A stretch of 64,000 nt of DNA, taken from contig CAUJCO010000014.1 in assembly GCA_963169645.1 (NCBI GenBank), positions 165,512 to 229,511 on the forward strand. Direction: 5' to 3'. Every line of letters starts with the position of its first letter. Position 1 is the first letter of the stretch. The position numbers and the translations under genes are program-made. Below are positions 37,797 to 49,953 of this stretch, piece after piece. The DNA is from Bacteroidota bacterium (lineage in GTDB: Bacteria > Bacteroidota > Bacteroidia > Chitinophagales > JADIYW01). A model generated the notes under the pieces. The model made no database searches. It was not told where the DNA came from and saw nothing but the letters and a program-made list of their open reading frames with translations.

Positions 37797-38315
37797 ACAT
37801 TAAATTTAGTAGATGAATGGATGTGAGATACTAGATGTGAGATGTGAGATATTGAATTGTATTAGATAATAGAAATCTTTACTCACTACTCATTTTTTTT
37901 AACCGCAAAGAACACAAAGGCTTACGCAAAGTGCACAAAGTTTTTTTTGTCATTCCCTTGAAAAAGGGAATCCCATTAAGCTGCAGTGAGATTCCCATTT
38001 ACATGGGAATGACATGTTACTCTCTACTCCATTTTTTTTAACCGCAAAGAATACAAAGATTTTACGAAAAGTACACAAAGTTTTTTTTGAAAATTGGTCG
38101 GATGACTGTAAGTCATCTGACCAATACCTACGCTGTCATTCCCGCGAAAGAGGAAATATTATTTTATTAGCAGTGAGATTCCCATTTACATGGGAATGAC
38201 ATGTTACTCCTACTCCATTTTTTTTAACCGCAAAGTGCACAAAGTTTTTTATTATCTCCATACTTTCTACTCTCTACTCCATACTCTCTACTCCATACTC
38301 TCTACTCTCTTCGCT
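37797..38315. repeat. Repeat block B: dRS3-like palindromes and microsatellite
   Basis: The 556-bp gap 37763-38318 has no gene. Palindromes ATTCCC-N8-GGGAAT are at 37952-37971, 37991-38010, 38138-38157 (degenerate) and 38178-38197. The 27-nt hairpin is at 38096-38122 in the reverse orientation to blocks A and C. ACCGCAAAG-NNCACAAAG units lie at 37900-37940, 38040-38080 and 38225-38248. A CTCTACTCCATA-type microsatellite fills 38255-38312, ending seven bases before the stop of the large surface-protein gene. The first 50 bases hold GATGTGAGATAC-type repeats. Confidence 0.9.
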
Positions 38316-38318
38316 CTA

Positions 38319-41300
38319 TCAATGCACCCAAACTTTAGACGATTGGATTTCTTTATCATCTACTAATTGGATGATATAAATTCCATCAGCAAGTTTGTTT
38401 TTAAAATTCAAATCAAAACGGTTGTAACCGCGTTGAACTTGTTTCGTTTCTTGGTGCAATAATTTTCCGGAAACTTCATATATATTCAAAGCGATAGGTT
38501 TATTGCTGGTAGAGCTAACTTCTACAACAATATTCGGTTGATTGTAGTAGGCATGCATGCCATTTACTTCGCCACAACGAACATGTATAAACGAATAAAT
38601 GGTTTGCTTGCCATCTTGGTCTAATTCTACTAAACGATAATAACTCTCCGAAGTAGCAGATGTAGTATCTAACCATTGATACTGCAATGGTAGTGTTGAA
38701 TTTCCTGCAGCCGGAATTGTGGCTACGGTTACATATTGTTTACCATCCAACGAACGTTGTACTAAAAAGGCTTGACTATTCAACTCCGAAGCGGTGCTCC
38801 ATTTTAATTGTACATTGCCCGCTTCACAAGTTCCCAAGAAAGATGTTAACTCTACCGGAAGTGGATTGGTGGACGTAAGCGTACCCAACGTAAATGGCGA
38901 AAAATTAGCAGCATAGTTTGGAGAAATTACAGAACCCCAATTTTTACTTGTGCCGTTTACTTGTGCTCCTGATGCTGTGTTATCTTCCGTATTCCAATCT
39001 GTACCATCAAAATGTACTACGCGTAAATTATCCCAATCTGATGGTGTCGTGCCATTTACTACACTGTGTGCTCGCCAAAACAATTTTACTTTCGCATCAT
39101 CATTGGCAGATGGTGTAATAGATGAGTTGATATTCCAATATTCTACCAAACTTACATGGTCAAGTTGCGGTGAATTTGAAGGATCTAAAGTATATGTACC
39201 ATATCCTGAACTTATATAGCTTGCATTATAAGTTTGAGATGTACCATTTATAGGTGTCAAAGTACAAGGTCCATATACATCAACTGAGCCGATTGGCATA
39301 ATTAATTCTGATGTGGTATTGGATTTATGTCCCATCTCACCTACTACATAGCTGCTTTCATATCCCATATCAGCAACGCCACCGGCATTTGCAGGTGATT
39401 TTATATCGGAAGTGGCAACCTCTGCTAAAGTAACTTTTTGTGTTGCTGATGACATTAAACGACCTTTTTGTAAGCCTAAAATTCCGTTCACTAAGGTGCC
39501 ACCATTGTTTAATGTTACCGTATTGGTTGCATTCTCTTTGTACATATATAATCCTGCCACACTGGTTGGCAAACCAGTGCCGGAAACCATATTATTACTA
39601 CTTACAAAGCCATAGTTTGCACTTGGAGATAAATTTCTGGTTCCTGAAGTTCTTATGTTGCCATCGTTAATTCCGGTTCCGGAATTTTTAATTCCATAGT
39701 CATTAGCATATAATAAACCTGCACCTGAGTTTATATTGATAACTTGTGATGAACCTGTTCCATTGTCAATAAAATCGGTTTGATCCATACGGAAAACTGC
39801 CGGAGAATTTACATTCAAAGTTCCGGTTAATTCAAAGCTGGAATTCATATCTACATTACCTACGCTTTGTAGTTGCGAAGTAGATGGCAAAGAAGAAAAT
39901 GTTTGTAAGTTGGCTGCATCGGCATTAATATCAATATTGTAATAGTTTACTTTTTTTACTGGTGAACCATAATTTCCTCTTATCTTTTGTTGTTCTGTTG
40001 CATCTGTACCATAAAATTCTACAGTACCTCCTGTTAAACTATAAGCAACCTTTAACCCATTCAACTCAGGCTGAGCTGTGTTAAGTTTTAGAAAACGCAA
40101 ACGTGCAGTTCCATCCATCACTAAACCACCATCGCCAATAAAAGTTTGTGGTGTTCCTGCACTTCCTTTACAATCAACAATAGCTGATTCTACAATTATC
40201 AACGCTGAATCTATTTCTGTTTCACTCGACAAATTTTTATAATTCGTTGCTGTTTTTGTTCCACTGTTATATACGTTGCTTCCACTAAATTTTACATTTA
40301 CATATTTTGGTCTGCCACCAAACGTTCCTCTTAATGTTTGGAAACCATTTCCTGTACTTTCATCTCCGGCTAATTCAATTGTGCCACCAGTCAATACGTA
40401 TGGATAAGTAGAACCTAACATTCTTGGTATAAAAGTACCACCTGAAAAACCTGTTTCATCTGTATAGACAGAATAGCCTTTTGTAATCTTGTATAATGTG
40501 TTTTCGCCCATATACAACGTTCCTGTTGAGCCTTCTATATAATTTGTTATAGTTTCAATAAATTGACCTTTGCGAATATCTAATTTTCCACCAGTTGGAC
40601 TTATCGTAACATCATTTGTAAGTGCAAATTTCACATCTGGTGTTACCGATTTTGTTTTATCGAGCATTTCAACAATTACTTGTCTGCCATTTGCTGATGT
40701 TCCAATACAAGTTCCGGTATGTTGGTTTACTTTTCCAATATACCAAAATGTTGCTAACGGACTTATTGTATTTGCCGACGACATCTGTACATTTAATGCT
40801 TGACTGGTAGCACCTGTTGATCCTGCTGCTATATTAATACCATCGGGTGCTGTAATTTTTAATGTACTACTTTGTTTAGACTCAAAAGAATTAGTTCCAG
40901 CAGCTCCACTGGTTACTCTTTTAATAACTAAAGGTGTAACGCCATCATCTGCCCAACTAAAGTTGTACGTTGCATTGCCTTCTACAGTAAATGCAGCTGT
41001 TACAGAAGCTAGAGAATTTACCGTAATATCATAGGATTTTTGGACAACCGATGCACCCGATTTTATAGTAATTGGAACAGCAACTGCTGTTGGATAAATT
41101 TTTAATTCTTGAACGGCAGTTCCATTTAAGTTCAAACCTACAACACTGTTATTAGTTGCTTTATCACTTGCAAAAGTTAATGCTGTATTATTTACATGAA
41201 AATTGCCTTTTACGTTTACATTTCCGGATAAAGTTTTCGGTGTTCCACTTCCATTAAAATGCGTTTTTAAATTGTCATCACCTTCATAAATAAAGTTGCC

Positions 41301-44300
41301 ATTAATTGTAAATTGATGGTTGAAATCATCTGTATTATAGCTTGAGCCAAAAGCAAAACTACCATCATGTACAATCATATTTCCATTTACTACAAAACCG
41401 TTCGTACCTGTTTTATTCGTAGCACCAGTGATATAGTATGTAGAAGAAGCACTATTCGTAATTTCAAAATCATTTTGTACTAAATTTATAACTCCAATAC
41501 CGCCACCAATGATAGCCCAATTATTTGTTCCGGTATTTACATTATAAATTAATTTTCCAAACTTCCAACCATCTGCATTGCTTGTAATGGCTGTAGAAAC
41601 ATTCACTAAACTGGCAACTGTTGCAGATGCAGAAAAATCCCAATTTTTGATTTCTACTGTGGAGTTATTTTCAAATAATTCCACGCCGTTCCACATTGGA
41701 TGGTTGTTTGTTATGGAGTTTTGGTCTATTAACATTTTTCCGCCTTCACGTACTATTAAATTTCCGGTAGAAGAAGCAACAGCAAAATCGCCTGTTAGGG
41801 TAAGCTGACCGCCTGAAAGCACCTCTAATTTTTTACCTGCGGCTATCATAATTGCAGCAGGCGTTGCATCATCATCTTGAAGTTCTAATTCGGCACCACT
41901 AAAGATGATAAAATCACAATTATACGCTTTTGATGTATTGCCTCCACCTGTAACATAATCTGTGATAAGCACTCTATTTACAGTGGTGCTGGTGTTTTGC
42001 GGAGCTTTGCTGTCCGGTACTGCTACCCAAGCAGAACCATTGTAATATTCCCAATCTCCATTGAAAGATAAATCAGTTGCATATTTTGGTCTAAAATCAC
42101 CTGAAACATAAGTAAAAGTAATAATATCAAAATTAGAGCTAACTACACTTGTTAGTGCACCCGAAGTGGCCGTTAATGTATATCCTGTGCCTGCAACGGT
42201 ATGTACCACAGAACTAAAAGTAGCCACGCCGGCAGATGCTGCCACCGAAATCGGGTCGCCTGTCATCGTGCCTGTTGATGTGATGCTGATGTTTGTTGTA
42301 TAATCTACGTCTAAATTATTATTGGCATCTACAGCTTGTACTTTAGGCGTTGGAGACATTACACTGCTGACTGTTGTTGTTGATGGTTGTTGTTGAAATG
42401 CCAATTTAGTTGCTGTAACTTCAATTCGGTTTCTATCATCTGTTGTACTTGATTGTGCACCGCCAGCATCGGCAGCTGCAAATACGGAACCGCTTGTGTT
42501 GGCTGTGGCAGAAGCAATGGTATATTGCAATTGTTCGTTATCGGTAACAGTAGTTAAATACGACACTCTTAAAGTAATATCTTGTGTGCTATTATCGGAT
42601 GCAGTTACATTGGCACCACTTAAACCTGTGAAAGTGATTGTTCCAGCACCCACATTGATGCTTGGAGCATTATTAATTAAGGTGGTTTGCGATGCACCGC
42701 CAAACAAGGCTGCAGAGCGTATATTATCAATATTGGTCACGTTGAATGTAATGGCAGTTAATTCTGTACCTAATGCATCTGCATCTGAAGTGCCACCTCC
42801 ATCTCGAATCGTCATTTTAAATACACCAATTGAATTAAATGTAGAAGTAATTGGATTTGCTTGATATAATGTGTAATCATGATTCGATGATTCTGTGTAA
42901 GATGTATGTCGGATAATATCCGATTGATTGCTGTTAACGCCAGTACCTTGTATGGAAAAATTATATGGATTTTCGTCGGCATCATCATTGACAATACTGA
43001 TAGTAGCGGATCTTGTTCCAATAGCACTTGGATTAAATGTGATTTGAAAAGTGGTAGAACCAGACGCCGAAATAGTATTAGATGGAATGGAAGTTACTGA
43101 AAAATCTGCGGCATGTGTACCGTCAATAGTTATATAAGGCGAACTTCCGGTTAGGTTTAAAGTAGCAGCACCTGTGTTTTCGATGGTGAAGGTACGCACT
43201 ACTGTTCCGCCGGAAACATCGGCATTGCCAAAGTCGGTATGGTCGGCTAAAGCCGGTGTATTATCGCCATCAACGATAGTAGTGCTATTGCCTTTTAGGT
43301 TGATTTCGGGACCATTATAACAAGTCCAATTTAAATCATCAATACAATATCTTGTTCCAGTTGATGTTGCAGTAATAACTATACTTCCTGAAATATTAAT
43401 TCCGGAAAATGTTTTTGTAATTGGAGTTGAACCTGACATATCTGAATATAATACAGTTCCAACTGTTGTTCCATTTACTTTAATAGTTAAATCACCGCTA
43501 CTTTCTGAGAATGGGAATTTTGTTGTAAGCGTGATGCTTCCTACGCCATCTGTAAATGATGGAGAAGTTAATGTTCCATTCCTAATTGTAATGGCTTTTC
43601 CATTAATTGTTTGGTCTTCTCTTGCATCTGTAGCAGACCAAGTACCACCTACACCTGACCATGTTTTTGTACCATAGGAGCTTGATGAACCAATATTAGA
43701 GAAATTTTCAGTATGACATGGTCCAACATACACCGACCATTTTGCATACAATGTAATATCTGACAAGAAATTGTAGTTGGCACCAACGGCATATACAACA
43801 CTACCGGAAGGAGAAGTTGCCCAGCCATCAAAAGTGTAGCCGGATTTTGTAAATGTATTGGTGCTTAATGCGGTGGTTGTACAAGCTGTTTGGTTGGCCA
43901 TAGAACCACTTCCACCATTGGCATCAAATATTACGGTTTTAGATGTAGAAGTCCATTGAGCATATAAGGTCATGTCTGCAGCAAAACTGTAAGTAGCACC
44001 ATCTGCATAGTCTGTGCCACTGCCATCTGCGGCGGTATTCCATTTAGAAAAGGTAGCACACGATTTGGTAAACGTATTAGCTGTTAAGTATGTTGAAGAA
44101 GATGCGGTTTGTGTATAATCTGAACCAACACCGCCATTGGCTTTAAACGTAACGGTTTTGCCGGAAGGTAACTTTGAAATACTTACATCATCAATATCTA
44201 CATTTCCAGAAATTCTTGTTACATAATTAAATTTCACATATCTAGAAGTAGCCAAAAGTGTTTTGGTAAATGTTGTACAATTCGTAAAACTAAAACTTAT

Positions 44301-44627
44301 ATATGTTGCTACATCTGTCCATGTTGAACCATCAACCGATTCTTGAACTCTAAAATCTGCACCTGACCCACTTATTGCATTTTTTAATGAATACGTAACA
44401 TCTTTTGGAGCATCAGAGAAATAAACTAAATAATATTTCCCTGTAGCTTGCAGGTAACCACCATCACTACCACTACATGCAAAACTAGTATTTCTATAAG
44501 TACCATTGTCTGTCCAACCTGTTGGTGTGGTACCCCAAGCAGTTCTAGATAGCGGTAAAGATGCTTGTCCAAAAGCAAGAAATGAATAAATAAATAAAAA
44601 CAAGAAAAGCGTGTAAAATTTCTTCAT
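38319..44627 (-). CDS. Giant T9SS-exported surface protein (2102 aa) with InlB-B-like repeats
   Basis: The signal peptide is [20 protein letters not shown]. Two Listeria-Bacteroides (InlB B-type) repeats occupy about residues 155-297, with [20 protein letters not shown] and DITLYAKW endings. A choice-of-anchor-D/ASH-like immunoglobulin domain follows at about 438-562 ([40 protein letters not shown]). The middle 1300 residues are Gly/Thr/Ser/Asn-rich beta-solenoid-like filler with several ELxGxLNVNSP-type motifs. The last 200 residues have an [20 protein letters not shown] module with RSLDGKQY, then a type A CTD ([20 protein letters not shown] to SSKVWVH). The domain set suggests an adhesin or matrix protein on the cell surface; ligand unknown. 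It is paralogous in its C-terminal module to the next gene upstream. Confidence 0.85.
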   Translation of the reverse strand: MKKFYTLFLFLFIYSFLAFGQASLPLSRTAWGTTPTGWTDNGTYRNTSFACSGSDGGYLQATGKYYLVYFSDAPKDVTYSLKNAISGSGADFRVQESVDGSTWTDVATYISFSFTNCTTFTKTLLATSRYVKFNYVTRISGNVDIDDVSISKLPSGKTVTFKANGGVGSDYTQTASSSTYLTANTFTKSCATFSKWNTAADGSGTDYADGATYSFAADMTLYAQWTSTSKTVIFDANGGSGSMANQTACTTTALSTNTFTKSGYTFDGWATSPSGSVVYAVGANYNFLSDITLYAKWSVYVGPCHTENFSNIGSSSSYGTKTWSGVGGTWSATDAREDQTINGKAITIRNGTLTSPSFTDGVGSITLTTKFPFSESSGDLTIKVNGTTVGTVLYSDMSGSTPITKTFSGINISGSIVITATSTGTRYCIDDLNWTCYNGPEINLKGNSTTIVDGDNTPALADHTDFGNADVSGGTVVRTFTIENTGAATLNLTGSSPYITIDGTHAADFSVTSIPSNTISASGSTTFQITFNPSAIGTRSATISIVNDDADENPYNFSIQGTGVNSNQSDIIRHTSYTESSNHDYTLYQANPITSTFNSIGVFKMTIRDGGGTSDADALGTELTAITFNVTNIDNIRSAALFGGASQTTLINNAPSINVGAGTITFTGLSGANVTASDNSTQDITLRVSYLTTVTDNEQLQYTIASATANTSGSVFAAADAGGAQSSTTDDRNRIEVTATKLAFQQQPSTTTVSSVMSPTPKVQAVDANNNLDVDYTTNISITSTGTMTGDPISVAASAGVATFSSVVHTVAGTGYTLTATSGALTSVVSSNFDIITFTYVSGDFRPKYATDLSFNGDWEYYNGSAWVAVPDSKAPQNTSTTVNRVLITDYVTGGGNTSKAYNCDFIIFSGAELELQDDDATPAAIMIAAGKKLEVLSGGQLTLTGDFAVASSTGNLIVREGGKMLIDQNSITNNHPMWNGVELFENNSTVEIKNWDFSASATVASLVNVSTAITSNADGWKFGKLIYNVNTGTNNWAIIGGGIGVINLVQNDFEITNSASSTYYITGATNKTGTNGFVVNGNMIVHDGSFAFGSSYNTDDFNHQFTINGNFIYEGDDNLKTHFNGSGTPKTLSGNVNVKGNFHVNNTALTFASDKATNNSVVGLNLNGTAVQELKIYPTAVAVPITIKSGASVVQKSYDITVNSLASVTAAFTVEGNATYNFSWADDGVTPLVIKRVTSGAAGTNSFESKQSSTLKITAPDGINIAAGSTGATSQALNVQMSSANTISPLATFWYIGKVNQHTGTCIGTSANGRQVIVEMLDKTKSVTPDVKFALTNDVTISPTGGKLDIRKGQFIETITNYIEGSTGTLYMGENTLYKITKGYSVYTDETGFSGGTFIPRMLGSTYPYVLTGGTIELAGDESTGNGFQTLRGTFGGRPKYVNVKFSGSNVYNSGTKTATNYKNLSSETEIDSALIIVESAIVDCKGSAGTPQTFIGDGGLVMDGTARLRFLKLNTAQPELNGLKVAYSLTGGTVEFYGTDATEQQKIRGNYGSPVKKVNYYNIDINADAANLQTFSSLPSTSQLQSVGNVDMNSSFELTGTLNVNSPAVFRMDQTDFIDNGTGSSQVININSGAGLLYANDYGIKNSGTGINDGNIRTSGTRNLSPSANYGFVSSNNMVSGTGLPTSVAGLYMYKENATNTVTLNNGGTLVNGILGLQKGRLMSSATQKVTLAEVATSDIKSPANAGGVADMGYESSYVVGEMGHKSNTTSELIMPIGSVDVYGPCTLTPINGTSQTYNASYISSGYGTYTLDPSNSPQLDHVSLVEYWNINSSITPSANDDAKVKLFWRAHSVVNGTTPSDWDNLRVVHFDGTDWNTEDNTASGAQVNGTSKNWGSVISPNYAANFSPFTLGTLTSTNPLPVELTSFLGTCEAGNVQLKWSTASELNSQAFLVQRSLDGKQYVTVATIPAAGNSTLPLQYQWLDTTSATSESYYRLVELDQDGKQTIYSFIHVRCGEVNGMHAYYNQPNIVVEVSSTSNKPIALNIYEVSGKLLHQETKQVQRGYNRFDLNFKNKLADGIYIIQLVDDKEIQSSKVWVH

Positions 44628-44964
44628 TGTATTCGTTTACGTTTTAAAAATCCTAATTAAAAAAAAACTGACATCTAAGTTACAATCATTTCACCAATAA
44701 TAGGTAGTGTTTTTTTTGTTGTCCATTTTATTTGATGTAAGTAAATAATTTTCTATCTTTTCAGAAATAAATTATATTATTTTTGAAAAAAATGAAGAAA
44801 TTTCAGCAAAAACATCCTTTATTGACCAAATATATCTAAAAAAGTACAAAAATATTTGTTGTTTTGGTTAAATTTAAGACAATTTCCCGTGAATAACTAT
44901 TCACTTATGCGTGTTTCTTATGTAGCTTGCCTTTTCTGGTTTTTAAAAGCTAAATTGAAGTGAT
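44628..44964. other. Gene-free AT-rich interval between the two giant surface-protein genes
   Basis: 337 bp of A/T-rich sequence with no open frame worth calling and none of the palindromic repeats seen elsewhere. It should contain the promoter of the downstream minus-strand gene and the 3' end of the upstream one, but I could not fix a TTTG/TAnnTTTG pair or an intrinsic terminator. Confidence 0.6.
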
Positions 44965-47900
44965 TTAGTATTTAACAATTTTCTTAGCCAACCATTGATC
45001 GCCCATGATGCGTACTACATAAACACCTTTTGCCAAAGGCGTTTTTATATCCAATGAAAAGGCAGAAAATCCTTCTTTAATGAGTTGCGTTTCTTGGTGT
45101 AATAATTGTCCGGAAATATCATAAACAGCGATATTCCATTTTTTGTCGGTAGTGCTAAACGAGTGCAACGTAATGCCGTTTTCATCTGTATAAAAAACCT
45201 CTACGCTATTGCCCTTGCTGTTATCACAACCAGACTGTATTATATGCGATAAAGTGAACGTGCTTTGGTCGATATCGTATTGTTTCAATCGGTAATAGTT
45301 GTCGCCGTTTTCCGGTTGTTTATCCGTGAAGGCATACTGCACAATGGTATTGGAATTGCCGGATGCTTGCACCGTGCCAATAGTGGTAAAATGTTTTGCA
45401 TCGGTAGAGCGTTGTACTTCAAAATAGGCTGCATTTTGCTCCGATGCCGTAGTCCATTGCAGTTGCACTTCTTGGTCATTGCAGTTGGCTTTCCATTCGG
45501 TTAACTCAACGGGCAAGCCAATAATCGGTGTTACGATATCACCTAAAGCATAGCCGGAAAATGCGGTAAAACCATCGTATTCAAACGTGGTGTATCCATT
45601 GTATGTGCCAACAATCGGCGAAACAATTTGCACTTGAGCATCTGTGGTAACGCTCCACGCTCTGTTGGTGCCGGATGTGCGATAAATTTTGATATGTCCT
45701 GCTACTCCGGATGGTGTGTGGTTGTGGTGTGCATTAATTCCAAAAATGCCATCTAAAATGGGATTGATGTAATCACAATAATCTTGTAACTCTTGAGTAG
45801 AAACAAAAAATTTGATTTTATAATTAGCTCCACTAGATGTGGTTGGCGTTGCTGTAAATGTTTTTTGCATAAACAACGGAATGCCATATAAATTGGTATT
45901 TTGAAAACCTTTTCCGGCAGTGACATCATCATGAATGATGGTGGCAGCCGTAAATACTCCGTGATTGGTCGCTCCATTATTTTTTATCCAATAGATGATA
46001 TCATCGTTATTATCCAAATAATATCTACTTTCATACGCACGTAAGTTGCATGTATAGCTTTGATCATCCATTACTACATCAAAAGGTGTTCTCAGCGATT
46101 CTATCCACGTTTGGTTATTCGTACTGTTAAAGGTTCCGGGTGTTTCAATAGCACCTATGGTTGTACTCGAATTCCAATTCGTTCGATTTCTGAAATCGTT
46201 ATTACTGGTATTTTCAAATTCAAAAGTTCGGATGGTGGTACTTCCGGAAAAATACAACGCATTACTGCCATACACCGAATAATCGGGATGATTGGAAAGA
46301 TTTAATGCACAACCACCACAATCGGAACTGCTGCCTTTATCGCCATAAGAAATTCCTTGGTAAAAGCCGCCATTGCTACTACGCACTTGTACAGCATCAC
46401 CGCCATTTCTAAATTGCATGGTATGCCAATCGGCATTGGTATAAGTTGCCGGAGTGTATTGGTCATAAGATGAGTTATTTGGTTTTATGCAATCAGACGA
46501 AAAATATGGATTGGATGTAGCAGATGCACAATTAGTGAAACTTTCAATGCCTACAACATACAAATAATCGAGGTTGGCATCGGTTGGGTCGTCGGCAACT
46601 GTAATATATGGATTTTTATCGCTGGCATTATAAATTAAAATAATGGAACCAACGGGTACTTTTTCCCAAGTACAAATATCTGAAAATTTGATATGGCCTT
46701 CGGCAATACCTAATTGGCTACCAAAGCCACCGGAAAAAATACCGCTGTTATCATCAATTATCCAACCGCGTAAATCAACGGTAGTGCCGGGTGTTCCTGA
46801 CACTATTAACTCAATGTATTCTTGTTCTGTGGAGCCTTGTCCAAATTCATTAATAATGATGCCTTGCGGTGGTTCATTGTCGATGATGGTTAATGTGTAT
46901 GCATCATTGGAAACCAATGCACCACATTGTGCATCTATATTTAATACTATATTTTCATTGGACTCCGAAATCGCATCATCCAATACATTAATAGTTACGG
47001 TTTTAGTATTAGGATAGGCTTCTAAAGGGGTAAATGTTAATGCTATGGTACTAAATGCGGTATAATCTGTTCCGCTGGTAGCCGTTCCTAAAAGAGCATC
47101 ACTTACATTCACTGTTACGGTGGAAGCAGGTGCAGCGTTCATGGTAATGTTTGCAGTCACACTTGTGTTTGCTTCTGTAACGGATGCTGTGGTCACATCA
47201 AACCCAACCGATGTAGAAATGAGGCAGCTGTTAACGTTGCAGCCCACATTATTGAGTTGATAGTTGCGTACTAACCATTGTGAGTTCGCGGCATTGGAGC
47301 CTGCTGTAATCGACCAAGTTGTGTCCGGCACATTAACAGCTGTTTTTCTCAATAATGTATGATCAGAAGTTGCATTGGAGATACCGGCAACAACCCAACC
47401 ACTTCCCGGATCGGCACCATCTGTACCCACTGCATCTATTAAATAATAAGTGCCGCCTACATTTTTTGCCAATCCTACAGCATCGTCGCCATTCCAATTA
47501 CAAAAACTAGAATTATAAGTATCAGCGCCGGGCACATCTATCGAGTTATGGGCGACAACATAGGTTGCTCCAGAGGTCAATGTTCCACTTAAGCTGAGTG
47601 TATTTTCAGGCCAAGTGCCGCCATTGGTAATGCTCCACAATCTATAATTTGCTAAACTAATAGACGATGGTGTACCATTATAAATTTCGAGGTATTTTCC
47701 ATTTCCACTACTTGGTTCGCCATATTCCGAGATAATTAATTCTGAACAAGAATTATAATAAGCTGAAGCCGTAAAATCGATAGTACAACTGCTTTCATTG
47801 GCATCATCAGAGCTAATGGTTAAGGTTGCGGTTTTTGTTCCAAAAACTTGTGGCGAGTAACGAATTACCATATCCGTATAGCTTCCTGTGGCAACTGTAG

Positions 47901-48657
47901 AAGCCGGAGCAGTTTGTATTGAAAATTCTGCTGCATTCGTACCACTAAGTGCCGCACCGGAAATGTTTAAGGTGGCAGTTCCTGTATTTTTGATTCGAAC
48001 AGTTACATCTGTATTGGAGCCTACTGCAGCTGCGCCAAAATCATAAGAAATTCCGCAAGCAACATCTGTGCCTACCGGTTGTTCGAGTTGGATTTCAGGC
48101 GCTGAGCCGGAGGAATAATCGGTAATAGAAAAGTCATCAAAATTTAATCGGTTGTTATTGGTTTCTTTTACCATTTTTACACGAACATTACCAGATAAAT
48201 TAGGTGTCCAGCTATACGATGTAAGCGTTGTAGAAGAAACGGTAAAAGTAGAAGAAATATTAGGCCAAGTAACACCACCATCAGTAGATGCTTCAAAGTG
48301 GAAATAAGAATTTGCATCACTACCATATTTCGCCGCATAAACAGTAATAGTACCAGCACCACTTGATTTATCAAAATTCATTTCAATAGATGCTCGTACA
48401 GCACCGGAACCGCTACCACGAACACGAACAGATTGAGTTCCATTAAAGCGGTCAGAACCAGAATTTCCTCTTACTCCTTCATAGGAACGCCAAGAGCCTG
48501 AGCTTAATGTAATATTATCTTCAGAGCCATTTCCAGCAGGATTTACATCATAAGTACCTTTAGTAAATGATGAATTTTCAAAGTTTTCGTTAAGCGTAAT
48601 AGATTTCGCTGAAAGGAATATAGATGTAAATAATAAAAAAATGTAAAATCTAACCAT
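44965..48657 (-). CDS. Large T9SS-exported multidomain protein (1230 aa) with lamin-tail and Calx-beta domains
   Basis: The signal peptide is MVRFYIFLLFTSIFLSAKS. In order: an N-terminal jelly-roll-like domain (about 20-185); an ASH-like domain (NTGTATLNISGAALSGTNAA, about 190-300); a first lamin-tail domain (ELIISEYGEPSSGNGKYLEI, about 310-460); a Calx-beta domain (SVTEANTSVTANITMNAAPA with DDAISESNENIVL, about 490-600); a second lamin-tail domain (GIIINEFGQGSTEQEYIELI, about 610-840); and a C-terminal LPVELTEWKANCNDQEVQLQ module plus type A CTD (ISGQLLHQETQLIKEGFSAF to AKKIVKY). This combination suggests a cell-surface calcium-binding or matrix protein. It shares its C-terminal 200-residue layout with the 2102-residue protein 337 bp downstream, so the pair may be related surface components. 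Confidence 0.85.
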   Translation of the reverse strand: MVRFYIFLLFTSIFLSAKSITLNENFENSSFTKGTYDVNPAGNGSEDNITLSSGSWRSYEGVRGNSGSDRFNGTQSVRVRGSGSGAVRASIEMNFDKSSGAGTITVYAAKYGSDANSYFHFEASTDGGVTWPNISSTFTVSSTTLTSYSWTPNLSGNVRVKMVKETNNNRLNFDDFSITDYSSGSAPEIQLEQPVGTDVACGISYDFGAAAVGSNTDVTVRIKNTGTATLNISGAALSGTNAAEFSIQTAPASTVATGSYTDMVIRYSPQVFGTKTATLTISSDDANESSCTIDFTASAYYNSCSELIISEYGEPSSGNGKYLEIYNGTPSSISLANYRLWSITNGGTWPENTLSLSGTLTSGATYVVAHNSIDVPGADTYNSSFCNWNGDDAVGLAKNVGGTYYLIDAVGTDGADPGSGWVVAGISNATSDHTLLRKTAVNVPDTTWSITAGSNAANSQWLVRNYQLNNVGCNVNSCLISTSVGFDVTTASVTEANTSVTANITMNAAPASTVTVNVSDALLGTATSGTDYTAFSTIALTFTPLEAYPNTKTVTINVLDDAISESNENIVLNIDAQCGALVSNDAYTLTIIDNEPPQGIIINEFGQGSTEQEYIELIVSGTPGTTVDLRGWIIDDNSGIFSGGFGSQLGIAEGHIKFSDICTWEKVPVGSIILIYNASDKNPYITVADDPTDANLDYLYVVGIESFTNCASATSNPYFSSDCIKPNNSSYDQYTPATYTNADWHTMQFRNGGDAVQVRSSNGGFYQGISYGDKGSSSDCGGCALNLSNHPDYSVYGSNALYFSGSTTIRTFEFENTSNNDFRNRTNWNSSTTIGAIETPGTFNSTNNQTWIESLRTPFDVVMDDQSYTCNLRAYESRYYLDNNDDIIYWIKNNGATNHGVFTAATIIHDDVTAGKGFQNTNLYGIPLFMQKTFTATPTTSSGANYKIKFFVSTQELQDYCDYINPILDGIFGINAHHNHTPSGVAGHIKIYRTSGTNRAWSVTTDAQVQIVSPIVGTYNGYTTFEYDGFTAFSGYALGDIVTPIIGLPVELTEWKANCNDQEVQLQWTTASEQNAAYFEVQRSTDAKHFTTIGTVQASGNSNTIVQYAFTDKQPENGDNYYRLKQYDIDQSTFTLSHIIQSGCDNSKGNSVEVFYTDENGITLHSFSTTDKKWNIAVYDISGQLLHQETQLIKEGFSAFSLDIKTPLAKGVYVVRIMGDQWLAKKIVKY

Positions 48658-48819
48658 ATATAAAATAAAAATTAAATACCATGTAATGGTTTGCTACTTT
48701 AAAATTAATACAATTTTACCTGTCTCGCTTGTTAATATTTCACTATTAAAATGTGTAATTACGCAAAATGTGTATAACTAGTGTAATTTTACTTTTTAAG
48801 TTGTTAATATAGTGAAAAG

Positions 48820-49953
48820 ATGTTCAGAGATAAACTAAATCAATATCAATGGGATGTAGTATCTGCTTCACTTGCCTCGATTCAGCAAGCAGATGTAGAA
48901 CGTTTACTCTCATTAGCCACACAAGCAAACAAAACGGATATTGATACTTTTTTAGCCTTCATTTCTCCGGCAGCCCTGCCTTTTTTAGATACCATGGCAA
49001 CGTATAGCCAACGCATTACACAAGCTCGTTTTGGCAAAACTATGCAGTTGTATATTCCATTATATTTAAGCAATGAATGCCAGAATATTTGTACGTATTG
49101 CGGTTTTAGTTTTACCAATAAAATTCCGCGCAAAACACTCAGCGATGCCGAAATACTACAAGAAATTGCGGTCATTAAATCGTATGGTTTTGAGCATGTA
49201 CTGTTAGTAACCGGTGAGCACGATCAACGTGTAGGTGTAGAATATTTAGCCAATGCAGTGCGGCTGGCAAAACAGCATTTTGCACAGGTTTCCATAGAGG
49301 TACAACCGTTGGAGCAGCACGAATATGCTTTGCTGAAAAATGCCGGCGTATATGCGGTGTTGGTGTATCAGGAGACGTATCATCAAGCAACATATAAGGA
49401 ATATCATCCCAAAGGAAAAAAATCAAATTTTGCCTATCGCTTAGACACACCGGACCGACTCGGGAAAGCCGGCATGTATAAGATAGGCTTAGGTGCGTTG
49501 TTGGGCTTGGAAGATTGGCGTGTGGACAGTTTTTTTAATGCGTTGCATTTAGATTATTTACAAAAAACCTATTGGCAAACCAAGTATTCGGTGTCGTTTC
49601 CGCGCATTCGCCCGCATGAAGGTGCATTTGAACCGAAATCGCATTTAACAGAAAAGGAATTGTTGCAATTAATTTGTGCGTATCGCATTTGTTTTCCGGA
49701 TGTGGAATTGTCGCTTTCCTCGCGTGAGCGTCCGGCCTTTAGAGATGCGGTATTTCCGTATGGCATTACGTCGATGAGTGCCGGCAGCCGCACGGAGCCG
49801 GGTGGCTACACAGATTCGCATGCCCTCAAACAGTTTGAAACAAATGACGACCGCTCGGCACAAGCAGTTGCCGATATGATACGCCAAAAAGGATATGAGG
49901 TGGTTTGGAAAGATTGGGATGCGGTATTGTGGAGAGTAGTGAGTAGTGAGTAG
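48820..49953 (+). CDS. thiH: 2-iminoacetate synthase ThiH
   Basis: A 377-residue radical-SAM enzyme that cleaves tyrosine to dehydroglycine and p-cresol for the thiazole ring of thiamine. The 4Fe-4S motif is CQNICTYCGFSFTNKIPRKT (C87, C91, C94). Further family blocks are HVLLVTGEHDQRVGVEYLAN, LVYQETYHQATYKEYHPKGK and SVSFPRIRPHEGAFEPKSHL. The C-terminus matches ThiH up to WKDWDAVLW. The last residues (RVVSSE) are encoded by the AGTAGTG heptamer array that follows, so the stop codon lies inside a repeat. thiC, thiG, thiS and thiE are not adjacent; the gene is an orphan in this window. Confidence 0.92.
   Translation: MFRDKLNQYQWDVVSASLASIQQADVERLLSLATQANKTDIDTFLAFISPAALPFLDTMATYSQRITQARFGKTMQLYIPLYLSNECQNICTYCGFSFTNKIPRKTLSDAEILQEIAVIKSYGFEHVLLVTGEHDQRVGVEYLANAVRLAKQHFAQVSIEVQPLEQHEYALLKNAGVYAVLVYQETYHQATYKEYHPKGKKSNFAYRLDTPDRLGKAGMYKIGLGALLGLEDWRVDSFFNALHLDYLQKTYWQTKYSVSFPRIRPHEGAFEPKSHLTEKELLQLICAYRICFPDVELSLSSRERPAFRDAVFPYGITSMSAGSRTEPGGYTDSHALKQFETNDDRSAQAVADMIRQKGYEVVWKDWDAVLWRVVSSE

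Noticed and set aside
42496..42864. Plus-strand open frame of 122 codons
   Set aside because: Antisense to the giant T9SS gene; its composition follows the Thr/Ser-rich codons of that gene.
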